Below, one piece after another: positions 46,437-54,257 of a DNA stretch of 64,000 nt. The notes beneath the pieces were generated by a model. That model ran no database searches and was not told the DNA's origin. It saw nothing but the letters and a program-made list of their open reading frames with translations. This DNA is from Klebsiella oxytoca (GTDB taxonomy: Bacteria > Pseudomonadota > Gammaproteobacteria > Enterobacterales > Enterobacteriaceae). Position numbers and translations under genes: made by a program. Where the stretch lies: positions 5,146,001-5,210,000 of the forward strand of contig NZ_CP046115.1 in NCBI RefSeq assembly GCF_009707385.1, given 5' to 3'. Within the stretch, counting starts at the first letter, position 1. Each line of letters starts with the position of its first letter.

Positions 46437-47186
46437 ATGGCCAGAAAAATTATTGTCGTTACCGCCGCGTACGGGAATGACCATGTTAAAGCGCTGGGCG
46501 GGCAGTCCGCCGTGCTGCCGTTTATCGCCGATTCCGGCGCGGACGGCGTGGAGATCCGCCGCGAGCTGTTCAGCGCTGATGAACGACATCGTCTGGCGGA
46601 TTTAGCCGCAAAAATTGAGCGCCGCGGCCTGTTGGCCTGCTATTCCGCGCCGGAACCCCTGTTCGCCGCAGACGGTTCGCTCAACCCCCATCTTTCCGCG
46701 CTTTTACTGGAAGCACAAACGCTTAACGCACTGTGGCTGAAGCTCTCGCTGGGCCACTTTATCCATCACGAAGGTCTCGAAAGCCTGCGCGATATTCTGC
46801 AAGAGAGCGGCATGGCGCTGGTGGTGGAAAACGATCAAACCAACTGCGGCCAGCTGGCGCCGATGCAGCGCTTTAAAGCCGCCTGCCGGATTAATCAGCT
46901 GCCGATCACCCTGACCTTTGATATGGGCAACTGGCTATGGGTAGGTGATTCGCCGGAAGAGGCCGCGCGTCACCTGGCTCCTGCCGTCAGCTATATTCAT
47001 GTTAAGGCCGCTGAGCCGCACCATTCTCAGTTTCGCGCAGTTCCGCCGGATGAAGCCTCCGGGCGCTGGCTGGCGCTGCTCGACAACCTGCCCGCCGATG
47101 CCCCACGCGGGATTGAGTTTCCGCTGACCGGCCATGACCTGACGGCCGTGACCCGCCGCTACGTCAACCTGTTACGCGAGGATTAA
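46437..47186 (+). CDS. kguE: Sugar phosphate isomerase/epimerase-like TIM-barrel protein, KguE-like
   Basis: This 249-residue protein of the xylose-isomerase-like TIM-barrel (AP endonuclease 2) family has metal-site blocks LVVENDQTNCG, TFDMGNWLWVGD and SYIHVKAAEPHH. It is the first gene of the operon kguE-kguK-kguT-ghrB, matching the kguEKTD order of Pseudomonas. The precise reaction of KguE is not established. The next gene starts 3 bp after its stop. Confidence 0.78.
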   Translation: MARKIIVVTAAYGNDHVKALGGQSAVLPFIADSGADGVEIRRELFSADERHRLADLAAKIERRGLLACYSAPEPLFAADGSLNPHLSALLLEAQTLNALWLKLSLGHFIHHEGLESLRDILQESGMALVVENDQTNCGQLAPMQRFKAACRINQLPITLTFDMGNWLWVGDSPEEAARHLAPAVSYIHVKAAEPHHSQFRAVPPDEASGRWLALLDNLPADAPRGIEFPLTGHDLTAVTRRYVNLLRED

Positions 47187-47189
47187 GTT

Positions 47190-48128
47190 ATGCAAAAAAC
47201 GTTAGATGTCATCACCATAGGCGAGGCCATGGCGATGTTTATCGCCACCGAAACCGGTGAGCTGGCCGATATAGAACATTTTATGAAGCGCGTGGCGGGC
47301 GCGGAGCTTAACGTCGCAACCGGCCTGGCCCGCCTCGGCTTAAGCGTCGGCTGGGTGAGCCGCGTTGGTCAGGACAGCTTCGGCCGTTTCGTCCTCAATG
47401 CGCTGGCAAAAGAGGGGATCGACGCATGCGGAGTGAGCACCGATGGCCGCTACGCTACCGGCTTTCAGCTGAAATCTAAAGTTGAAAATGGAACCGATCC
47501 CATTGTGGAGTATTTCCGTAAAGGTTCCGCTGCCAGCCATCTGTCGTCGGATGATTTCAACGAGTCGTACTTCACCAGCGCCCGCCATCTGCATTTAAGC
47601 GGCGTAGCCGCTGCGCTGTCGGAAAGCTCATATGCCCTGCTGGACCTCGCGGCCCGCACCATGAAGGCACACGGAAAAACGATCTCTTTCGACCCTAATC
47701 TGCGCCCCACTCTGTGGAAAAGTGAAGCCGAAATGGTCGAGAGGCTCAACCAGCTCGCCTTCCAGGCCGACTGGGTTCTGCCGGGTTTAAAAGAAGGGAT
47801 GATCCTGACCGGGCAGCAAACGCCGGAAGCCATCGCGGATTTTTATCTCACTCGCGGCGTTCGCGCGGTGATCATTAAAACCGGTTTCGACGGCGCCTGG
47901 TATAAAACCGCCGACGGCGAACAAGGGGCCGTGGCGGCGATAAAAGTGGATAACGTCGTCGATACCGTCGGCGCAGGCGATGGTTTTGCCGTTGGGGTGA
48001 TTAGCGCCCTGCTGGAAGGTAAGCCGCTGCCGCAGGCGGTTAAACGCGGTAACAAAATCGGTTCGCTGGCCATTCAGGTTCAGGGCGATAGCGAAGGATT
48101 ACCCACGCGCGAAGCGCTGGGCGAGTAA
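47190..48128 (+). CDS. kguK: 2-ketogluconate kinase, PfkB family
   Basis: This 312-residue ribokinase-family sugar kinase has an N-terminal TIGEAMAMFIATETGEL, the first PfkB signature around GAELNVATGLARLGLSVGWV, and the C-terminal DTVGAGDGFAVGVISALLEG with catalytic Asp. By itself the sequence could equally be a 2-keto-3-deoxygluconate kinase (KdgK). The neighbouring 2-ketogluconate transporter and reductase favour phosphorylation of 2-ketogluconate at C6. Confidence 0.82.
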   Translation: MQKTLDVITIGEAMAMFIATETGELADIEHFMKRVAGAELNVATGLARLGLSVGWVSRVGQDSFGRFVLNALAKEGIDACGVSTDGRYATGFQLKSKVENGTDPIVEYFRKGSAASHLSSDDFNESYFTSARHLHLSGVAAALSESSYALLDLAARTMKAHGKTISFDPNLRPTLWKSEAEMVERLNQLAFQADWVLPGLKEGMILTGQQTPEAIADFYLTRGVRAVIIKTGFDGAWYKTADGEQGAVAAIKVDNVVDTVGAGDGFAVGVISALLEGKPLPQAVKRGNKIGSLAIQVQGDSEGLPTREALGE

Positions 48129-48227
48129 GCAGATTCAGTACAACGTCAGGGCCGCCCTGTACCCTACATGCAGCGCGGCGTAACAGACCACAATGATAAG
48201 TGTCACCTCACTAACAGAGGCAAACCT

Positions 48228-49508
48228 ATGAATAGCTCGACGAATGCAACAAAACGCTGGTGGTACATCATGCCTATCGTGTTTATCACGTACAGCCTGG
48301 CATACCTCGACCGCGCTAACTTCAGCTTCGCTTCGGCGGCCGGTATCACTGAAGATTTGGGGATCACCAAAGGCATCTCCTCCCTGCTGGGGGCGCTGTT
48401 CTTCCTCGGCTACTTCTTCTTTCAAATCCCCGGTGCGATTTACGCCGAACGCCGCAGCGTCCGCAAACTGATTTTTATCTGCCTGATCCTGTGGGGCGCG
48501 TGCGCCTCGCTGACCGGGATGGTACACAATATTCCCGCGCTGGCGGCGATCCGTTTTATCCTTGGCGTGGTAGAGGCGGCGGTAATGCCGGCGATGCTGA
48601 TTTATATCAGCAACTGGTTTACCAAATCCGAGCGCTCGCGCGCTAACACCTTCCTGATCCTCGGCAACCCGGTAACGGTTTTGTGGATGTCGGTGGTTTC
48701 CGGCTATCTGATTCAGGCCTTCGGCTGGCGGGAAATGTTTATTATTGAAGGGGTTCCGGCAATTATCTGGGCTTTCTGCTGGTGGGTGCTGGTGAAAGAT
48801 AAACCGTCGCAGGTCAACTGGCTGGCGGAAAGCGAAAAAGCGGCCCTGCAGGAGCAGCTGGAGCGTGAACAGCAGGGGATCAAACCGGTGCGCAACTACG
48901 GCGAGGCCTTCCGCTCGCGTAACGTTATTCTGCTGTGCATGCAGTATTTTGCCTGGAGCATCGGGGTTTATGGTTTTGTACTGTGGCTACCGTCAATCAT
49001 CCGCAGCGGCGGAGAAAATATGGGCATGGTGGAAGTCGGCTGGCTCTCTTCCGTTCCTTATCTGGCGGCAACCATTGCGATGATCGTGGTGTCATGGGCC
49101 TCCGATAAAATGCAGAACCGCAAACTGTTCGTCTGGCCGCTATTGTTAATTGCCGCCTTCGCGTTTATCGGCTCGTGGGCCGTCGGCGCGAACCATTTCT
49201 GGGCTTCTTATACTCTGCTGGTGATTGCCGGCGCGGCGATGTACGCCCCGTACGGGCCGTTCTTCGCTATCATTCCTGAAATGCTGCCGCGTAACGTTGC
49301 TGGGGGCGCCATGGCGCTGATTAACAGCATGGGCGCGCTGGGCTCATTCTTTGGCTCATGGTTTGTTGGCTACCTGAACGGTACCACCGGCAGCCCGTCA
49401 GCATCGTACATCTTCATGGGAGTGGCGCTTTTCGTCTCGGTATGGCTTACTCTGATTGTTAAGCCTGCTAATAATCAAAACCTTCCGCTCGGCGCACGTC
49501 ACGCCTGA
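48228..49508 (+). CDS. kguT: MFS 2-ketogluconate transporter, KguT-like
   Basis: This 426-residue anion:cation symporter-type MFS protein has 12 membrane segments and the signature YLDRANFSFA in helix 1. I chose the ATG at 48228 (ACAGAGGCAAACCT upstream) instead of a start 60 bp earlier. It follows kguK after a 99-bp gap and precedes ghrB by 24 bp. By context it imports 2-ketogluconate; related ACS-family transporters carry hexuronates and aldonates. Confidence 0.8.
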   Translation: MNSSTNATKRWWYIMPIVFITYSLAYLDRANFSFASAAGITEDLGITKGISSLLGALFFLGYFFFQIPGAIYAERRSVRKLIFICLILWGACASLTGMVHNIPALAAIRFILGVVEAAVMPAMLIYISNWFTKSERSRANTFLILGNPVTVLWMSVVSGYLIQAFGWREMFIIEGVPAIIWAFCWWVLVKDKPSQVNWLAESEKAALQEQLEREQQGIKPVRNYGEAFRSRNVILLCMQYFAWSIGVYGFVLWLPSIIRSGGENMGMVEVGWLSSVPYLAATIAMIVVSWASDKMQNRKLFVWPLLLIAAFAFIGSWAVGANHFWASYTLLVIAGAAMYAPYGPFFAIIPEMLPRNVAGGAMALINSMGALGSFFGSWFVGYLNGTTGSPSASYIFMGVALFVSVWLTLIVKPANNQNLPLGARHA

Positions 49509-49532
49509 AACCTCAACGCAACGGAGAACCGC

Positions 49533-50504
49533 ATGAAGCCGTCAGTTATTCTCTACAAAACGCTTCCCGACGACCTGCAACAGCGTCTGGAACAACACTT
49601 CGCCGTTACTCAGGTGAAGAACCTGAGCCCGGAGACCGTTTCGCAGCACGCCGCCGCCTTCGCCGAAGCGGTTGGACTGCTGGGTTCCAGCGAAAAAGTC
49701 GATACCGCGTTACTGGAGAAAATGCCGAAGCTTCGTGCAACCTCGACTATCTCCGTCGGCTACGACAACTTTGACGTCGAGGCGTTGAACGCGCGTAGCG
49801 TGCTGCTGGTGCACACGCCAACCGTGCTGACCGAAACCGTCGCCGATACCGTTATGGCGCTGATGTTAAGCACCGCGCGTCGGGTAGTTGAAGTAGCTAA
49901 CCGCGTGAAGGCCGGAGAGTGGACCAAAAGCATCGGCCCGGACTGGTTTGGTAACGACGTGCACCATAAAACGCTTGGTATTGTCGGCATGGGACGTATT
50001 GGAATGGCGCTTGCCCAGCGCGCCCACGCCGGCTTCGGCATGCCGATTCTGTATAACGCTCGCCGCCCGCATCCGCAGGCGGAAGAGCGCTTTAACGCCC
50101 GCTACTGCGATCTTGACACCCTGCTTCAGGAAGCTGATTTTGTCTGTCTGATCCTGCCGCTGACCGAAGAGACTCATCATCTGTTCGGCAAAGCGCAGTT
50201 CGCCAGAATGAAACGATCCGCCATCTTTATTAACGCCGGGCGCGGTCCGGTAGTTGATGAGAAAGCGCTGATTGCCGCGCTGCAGGAAGGCGTTATTCAT
50301 GCCGCCGGACTGGACGTTTTCGAGCAAGAGCCGCTGGCGAAAGACTCCCCGCTGCTGAGCATGCCGAACGTCGTTGCGGTGCCGCATATCGGCTCTGCGA
50401 CCCATGAAACGCGCTACAACATGGCGGCCTGTGCGGTAGATAACCTGATTGATGCCCTGAACGGCAAGGTAGAGAAAAACTGCGTAAACCCGCAGGTGAA
50501 GTGA
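49533..50504 (+). CDS. ghrB: Glyoxylate/hydroxypyruvate/2-ketogluconate reductase GhrB
   Basis: This 323-residue D-2-hydroxyacid dehydrogenase has the NAD(P)-binding [16 protein letters not shown] motif, catalytic Arg region [11 protein letters not shown], Glu near LDVFEQEPL and His in [11 protein letters not shown]. The sequence follows E. coli GhrB (2-ketoaldonate reductase) closely. Here it forms the end of the kgu operon, in the place of Pseudomonas kguD, and can be expected to reduce 2-keto-6-phosphogluconate or 2-ketogluconate. Confidence 0.94.
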   Translation: MKPSVILYKTLPDDLQQRLEQHFAVTQVKNLSPETVSQHAAAFAEAVGLLGSSEKVDTALLEKMPKLRATSTISVGYDNFDVEALNARSVLLVHTPTVLTETVADTVMALMLSTARRVVEVANRVKAGEWTKSIGPDWFGNDVHHKTLGIVGMGRIGMALAQRAHAGFGMPILYNARRPHPQAEERFNARYCDLDTLLQEADFVCLILPLTEETHHLFGKAQFARMKRSAIFINAGRGPVVDEKALIAALQEGVIHAAGLDVFEQEPLAKDSPLLSMPNVVAVPHIGSATHETRYNMAACAVDNLIDALNGKVEKNCVNPQVK

Positions 50505-50512
50505 GAAAAGAA

Positions 50513-50550
50513 AACCCGGGCAAAGGTCAATCCCAGCCCGGGTTGTCAGA
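50513..50550. terminator. Bidirectional terminator between ghrB and yiaF
   Basis: AACCCGGGC (50513-50521) pairs perfectly with GCCCGGGTT (50536-50544) between the convergent genes. An A-rich run (AAAAGAAAA) gives the minus strand a T-rich tail. Confidence 0.65.
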
Positions 50551-50554
50551 AGCG

Positions 50555-51265
50555 TTAACGGGTCGCGTTAACTGCCGCAGTCCATGCCTGGTTAAAGGCC
50601 TGGTGCTGAGCAGCCAGCGGCCCAATCAGCGTATTGTACTGGCTGGCCTGCTGTGAAGTCGGGAACTGAATACCGTTTGCCACGAAGCTGACCTGGGCTT
50701 CCTGCTGAGCAATAAAATCGCCCACCTGCACCAGCTGCTGAGTAAATACCTGCGCGGCCGGGATTAACGGCTGTAGCGCGTTCGCCGGAGCGGTGACGAC
50801 TTTATTATATACCTGGTCAAAGACCGGCTTGAGATCGTCACCCTGTTTCAGCGCACCGCGAGCGGCATCCGCCTGCATTTTTGCGTTTTCGAGCTGCTGG
50901 CTAAGGACACCTAACGCGCCGTTTGCCTGACGCAGAGGCTCGCGTTGGGTCACATAATCCTGCGGTACGCGAATCGCGTTGACGCTATCAACCACGGGAC
51001 GCAAACCCGCATCCATCGCCTGGCTCACCTGCTGCGAGTAGCCGTAAATCACCGCGTAATCGGAAACGAAAGGCCCAAACTGTTTTTTCTGATCGGCGGT
51101 CAGCGTCGGCAGACGTTCGCCGCTACGCATTGCCGTATTTTGCAGGAAGTCGATAAACGCTTTGCGCTGATCGCCTTCTTTATCAAAACACCCACTCAGG
51201 CTAACCACCATTAACAGGGCCGCAATAGCCGCAAACCAGCGAGAGCAGGACTTTCCTGTCGCCAT
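50555..51265 (-). CDS. yiaF: DUF3053 lipoprotein YiaF
   Basis: This 236-residue lipoprotein has lipobox LMVVSLSGCF and a largely helical, Gln-rich body. It matches E. coli YiaF in length and sequence (GERLPTLTADQKKQFGPFVS). Its function is unknown. The start at 51265 (AGGAGTAAAAAA upstream) was chosen over a longer reading. It is convergent with ghrB, as in E. coli. Confidence 0.92.
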   Translation of the reverse strand: MATGKSCSRWFAAIAALLMVVSLSGCFDKEGDQRKAFIDFLQNTAMRSGERLPTLTADQKKQFGPFVSDYAVIYGYSQQVSQAMDAGLRPVVDSVNAIRVPQDYVTQREPLRQANGALGVLSQQLENAKMQADAARGALKQGDDLKPVFDQVYNKVVTAPANALQPLIPAAQVFTQQLVQVGDFIAQQEAQVSFVANGIQFPTSQQASQYNTLIGPLAAQHQAFNQAWTAAVNATR

Positions 51266-51528
51266 TTTTTTACTCCTTTCAGCCAAAAAAAGCGCAAACA
51301 GACACACACGTGCCAGACGCTGACAAGGATAGTCCAGGTCGGCCTTGCAGGATACCTTTTCCTCACAATCTTCCGCCTTAAAACCGGGTTTTTGGCGTTT
51401 TCGCGTGCGGTAGTACCGTCTGTTAAGCTCATCACAATTACCATCATCGCTCAGCCCGCAACGAATTTATCTAATAGACTGATTTAATTATTTTTAATTA
51501 AACAGGGCTCTTTACGCACCAGTAAAGC

Positions 51529-51543
51529 GGACGATAATCGCAC
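51529..51543. promoter_or_regulatory. PcaR/PcaU-like box, distal copy
   Basis: GGACGATAATCGCAC matches 13 of 15 positions of the proximal box. It lies 87 bp upstream of that copy, in the non-coding gap before the aromatic-acid transporter gene. Confidence 0.5.
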
Positions 51544-51615
51544 GCTTCCCTTTTTGCCTGCATTGCCTGAACCGCCGTTCGATGATTTTATTAAATGAGC
51601 GATTAACGACAACTT

Positions 51616-51630
51616 GTTCGATAATCGCAC
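51616..51630. promoter_or_regulatory. PcaR/PcaU-like box, proximal copy
   Basis: GTTCGATAATCGCAC is, as I recall it, identical to the 15-bp PcaR box reported for Pseudomonas putida pca promoters. It lies about 175 bp upstream of the AAHS-family transporter gene. No IclR-family regulator is encoded in this window. Confidence 0.6.
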
Positions 51631-51668
51631 AAACAACATCAACGCCCGCGAGGGAGATAATAATAATC

Positions 51669-51769
51669 TATACCCAACATAATCCGAGTTGCAGGACAAG
51701 CTGAACAGCGCTTGCGCAGCCCCTAAAGGCGAAGCCAACGCACAGGCAACTTGAAATATGACGGGTATA
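51669..51769. repeat. Short ERIC-like element before the aromatic-acid transporter gene
   Basis: The ends TATACCCAACATAATCCGAG and CAACTTGAAATATGACGGGT (followed by ATA) match ERIC termini, but the core differs and the element is only about 100 bp. It lies between the PcaR-like boxes and the transporter start, so it is part of the mRNA leader if those boxes mark the promoter. Confidence 0.65.
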
Positions 51770-51804
51770 TCTCTGTCCCCCGCTCTGCCTGCCAGGAATG
51801 CCGC

Positions 51805-53163
51805 ATGAAGAAAACAACCATCGATATTCAGGCTTTTATTAATGAACATCCCTTCACGAAATACCAGTGGATGATTCTGGCCTTATGTTTTATCACCGTC
51901 GCGATGGACGGATTCGATACCGCGATAATCGGCTTTATCGCCTCTGACCTGGTGCAGGAATGGGGCGTCGAAAAATCAGCGTTAGGCCCGGTGATGAGCG
52001 CCGCCTTAGTCGGACTCGCCGTCGGCGCGCTCACCGCCGGCCCGCTCGCCGATCGCGTTGGGCGTAAAAAAGTGCTGATTATGTCCATCGTGGTTTTCGG
52101 CGGCTTCAGCCTGCTGACCGCCTTTGCAACCAGCCTGAATCAGCTGACGCTACTGCGTTTTCTCACCGGCCTTGGGCTGGGGGCCGCCATGCCGAACGCC
52201 GCAACGCTGATGAGCGAATATGCCCCCGAGCGCCGTAGGGCGCTGATGGTCAACCTGATGTTCGTCGGCTTCCCGATGGGCTCCTCGCTGGGAGGCTTTC
52301 TCTCCGCGTGGATGATTCCCCATTACGGCTGGCAAAGCGTGCTGGTGCTTGGTGGCGTGATGCCGCTGCTGCTGGCGGTAGTACTGATTTTTCTTCTGCC
52401 GGAGTCAGCGCGCTATATGGTCGTCAAACGGCAATCCGCTGAGCGTATCGCCGCTATTCTGCGCCGCATCGCGCCTGTTCCCGAGCAGGCAGAATTTGAA
52501 CTCCGTGAGGCGGGACAGATACAAGAGAAGTCCGCCATCGGCGTTATTTTTTCTCCGCGCTACGCCGTCGGTACCGTCATGCTCTGTCTGACCTACTTTA
52601 TGGGCCTGCTGATCTTCTATTTACTGACCAGCTGGCTACCGCTGCTGATTCGCGAAACCGGCGCGACGATGAGCCAGGCCTCTATTATCACCGCGTTGTT
52701 CCCGCTGGGTGGCGGCATCGGCGTACTCATCCTCGGAGCGCTGATGGATAAAATCAACCCGAACAAAGTGGTTGCCGTAGGCTGGCTGCTAACCGGGGTA
52801 TTCGTTTGCCTGGTCGGTTTCTCAACCCACAGTCTGCTGTTGATGGGAGTAATGGTATTTATTGCCGGCAGCATTATGAACGGCGCGCAATCGTCAATGC
52901 CTGCGCTGGCGGCAGGGTTTTATCCTACGCAAGGACGTGCGACCGGCGTCGCCTGGATGTTAGGAATTGGTCGCTTTGGTGGCATCCTTGGCGCATTTAG
53001 CGGCGCATTTCTGATGCAGGCCCAGCTCTCTTTCGAAACAATCTTCTCACTGCTGGCTATCCCGGCCTTCTTGTCCGCCATTGCGCTGCTGGTGAAATAC
53101 AAGCTGAGCCAGCGCCAACCCACGACTTTGCAGAGTGAAGTGGATAAACTGCAGAAAGCGTAA
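51805..53163 (+). CDS. Aromatic acid:H+ symporter, PcaK-like MFS protein
   Basis: This 452-residue MFS transporter of the AAHS family has 12 helices, with DGFDTAIIGFIA in helix 1 and GPLADRVGRKKVLI in the loop between helices 2 and 3, the marks of PcaK/BenK/MhpT-type aromatic-acid transporters. The ATG at 51805 has CAGGAATGCC upstream; a longer reading begins inside the ERIC-like element. PcaR-like boxes upstream favour 4-hydroxybenzoate or protocatechuate as substrate. It is a single gene between yiaF and yiaG, absent from this place in E. coli. Confidence 0.82.
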   Translation: MKKTTIDIQAFINEHPFTKYQWMILALCFITVAMDGFDTAIIGFIASDLVQEWGVEKSALGPVMSAALVGLAVGALTAGPLADRVGRKKVLIMSIVVFGGFSLLTAFATSLNQLTLLRFLTGLGLGAAMPNAATLMSEYAPERRRALMVNLMFVGFPMGSSLGGFLSAWMIPHYGWQSVLVLGGVMPLLLAVVLIFLLPESARYMVVKRQSAERIAAILRRIAPVPEQAEFELREAGQIQEKSAIGVIFSPRYAVGTVMLCLTYFMGLLIFYLLTSWLPLLIRETGATMSQASIITALFPLGGGIGVLILGALMDKINPNKVVAVGWLLTGVFVCLVGFSTHSLLLMGVMVFIAGSIMNGAQSSMPALAAGFYPTQGRATGVAWMLGIGRFGGILGAFSGAFLMQAQLSFETIFSLLAIPAFLSAIALLVKYKLSQRQPTTLQSEVDKLQKA

Positions 53164-53168
53164 CCCCG

Positions 53169-53197
53169 AGGCCAGCGTGAGCGCGCTGGCCTTTTCC
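53169..53197 (+). terminator. Terminator of the aromatic-acid transporter gene
   Basis: AGGCCAGCG pairs with CGCTGGCCT and is followed by TTTTCC, 6 bp after the stop codon. Confidence 0.75.
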
Positions 53198-53399
53198 GCT
53201 TTTCTTCTTAACTGTTTACAATAATTTTCTAATCCGTTTGTATTGATATTAATCATCGCCTTATCTCCGGGCGATCCCCCCTGACCTAAGCCATGCCGGC
53301 AAATAATCACTAGCGTGATCATTTTTTTGTTTTTTTACGACTATTCTTAAGAAGCTCTACATAATTCACCCTCCGCCGTATGAAAGAGAGGAGTTCTCA

Positions 53400-53690
53400 A
53401 TGGAATATAAAGATCCTGCATTTGAACTACTGAGCAACCTGGAACAAATTATTTTTAAAGATCAGTCTCAGGCGGCCTCCCTGACGCGTAAGCCCGCCGT
53501 ATTCAGCGAATTTGAACAGCTGCGCAAAGGTACCGGGCTGAAGATAGATGATTTTGCCAACGCCATGGGCGTCAGCGTAGCAATGGTGCAAGAGTGGGAA
53601 TCGAGACGCGTCAAACCCTCGATTACAGAGCTAAAACTGATGCGCTTAATACAGGCTAACCCACAGCTTTCAAGACAGCTTATTGATTGA
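53400..53690 (+). CDS. yiaG: HTH-type regulator YiaG
   Basis: This 96-residue protein has a C-terminal Xre-type helix-turn-helix (LKIDDFANAMGVSVAMVQEW, then ESRRVKPS), related to HigA/MqsA-type antitoxin HTHs, but no toxin gene is adjacent. It matches E. coli YiaG in size and position before cspA. GAGAGGAG precedes the start. Its regulatory targets are not known from sequence. Confidence 0.9.
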   Translation: MEYKDPAFELLSNLEQIIFKDQSQAASLTRKPAVFSEFEQLRKGTGLKIDDFANAMGVSVAMVQEWESRRVKPSITELKLMRLIQANPQLSRQLID

Positions 53691-53795
53691 TAAATTTAAA
53701 TATTTTTGATTTTGGCTAGCGGTCCTGTTAAGGGCCGTTTTCAAGCCAGCGAAAAAAAAGTTTGCTATCACCCCGCGAAAATGCGTTAATGCTCG

Positions 53796-53952
53796 CAGGT
53801 TTGATGTAAAGACCACAGAGCATTCGAATAGAGCAGTCCTTCAAAGGTTATCCGTTGATACCCCGGTAGTGAACTTTCCCTTTATCGCTTCAAATCTGTA
53901 GTCCAGACCGTAACGCCGAAAGGCTCATTTATTTTTTTAAAGGTAATTCACT
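53796..53952 (+). promoter_or_regulatory. cspA 5' leader (cold-box / thermosensing UTR)
   Basis: The 157 bp before cspA resemble the E. coli cspA leader of about 159 nt, including the GTTGATACCCC segment, the GCCGAAAGGC hairpin and TTAAAGGTAAT before the ATG. In E. coli this RNA refolds at low temperature to allow efficient translation. The 5' end is inferred from the E. coli start. Confidence 0.75.
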
Positions 53953-54165
53953 ATGTCCGGTAAAATGACTGGTATCGTAAAATGGTTCAACGCTGACAAA
54001 GGCTTCGGCTTCATCACTCCTGACGATGGCTCTAAAGACGTGTTCGTACACTTCTCTGCTATCCAGAACGATGGCTACAAATCCCTTGATGAAGGTCAGA
54101 AAGTTTCCTTCACCATCGAAAGCGGCGCTAAAGGCCCGGCAGCTGGCAACGTAACCAGCCTGTAA
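53953..54165 (+). CDS. cspA: Major cold-shock protein CspA
   Basis: This 70-residue single-domain OB-fold RNA chaperone has RNP1 KGFGFI and RNP2 VFVHF motifs and is almost identical to E. coli CspA ([20 protein letters not shown]). It melts mRNA secondary structure after cold shock. It has a long structured leader and its own terminator. Confidence 0.97.
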
Positions 54166-54188
54166 GCTTAAAAAGCTCAGAATTCTAA

Positions 54189-54217
54189 AGTCCCTGCCAA
54201 ACGGCGGGGATTTTTTT
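54189..54217 (+). terminator. Terminator of cspA
   Basis: The stem TCCC-T-GCC / GGC-G-GGGA with an AAAC loop is followed by seven Ts, 25 bp after the cspA stop. Confidence 0.85.
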
Positions 54218-54225
54218 GCACTTAA

Positions 54226-54257
54226 CAAACCGCCATCGCAGGATGGCGGTTTTGTAT
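54226..54257. terminator. Terminator hairpin after the ABC-F gene
   Basis: AAACCGCCATC pairs with GATGGCGGTTT right next to the ABC-F stop, with T-rich sequence on the plus side. It serves the convergent transcripts of cspA and the ABC-F gene. Confidence 0.65.

Noticed and set aside
53400..53690. yiaG as antitoxin of a type II toxin-antitoxin pair
   Set aside because: The HTH resembles HigA/MqsA antitoxins, but there is no adjacent toxin gene and the size and position match the solitary yiaG of E. coli.
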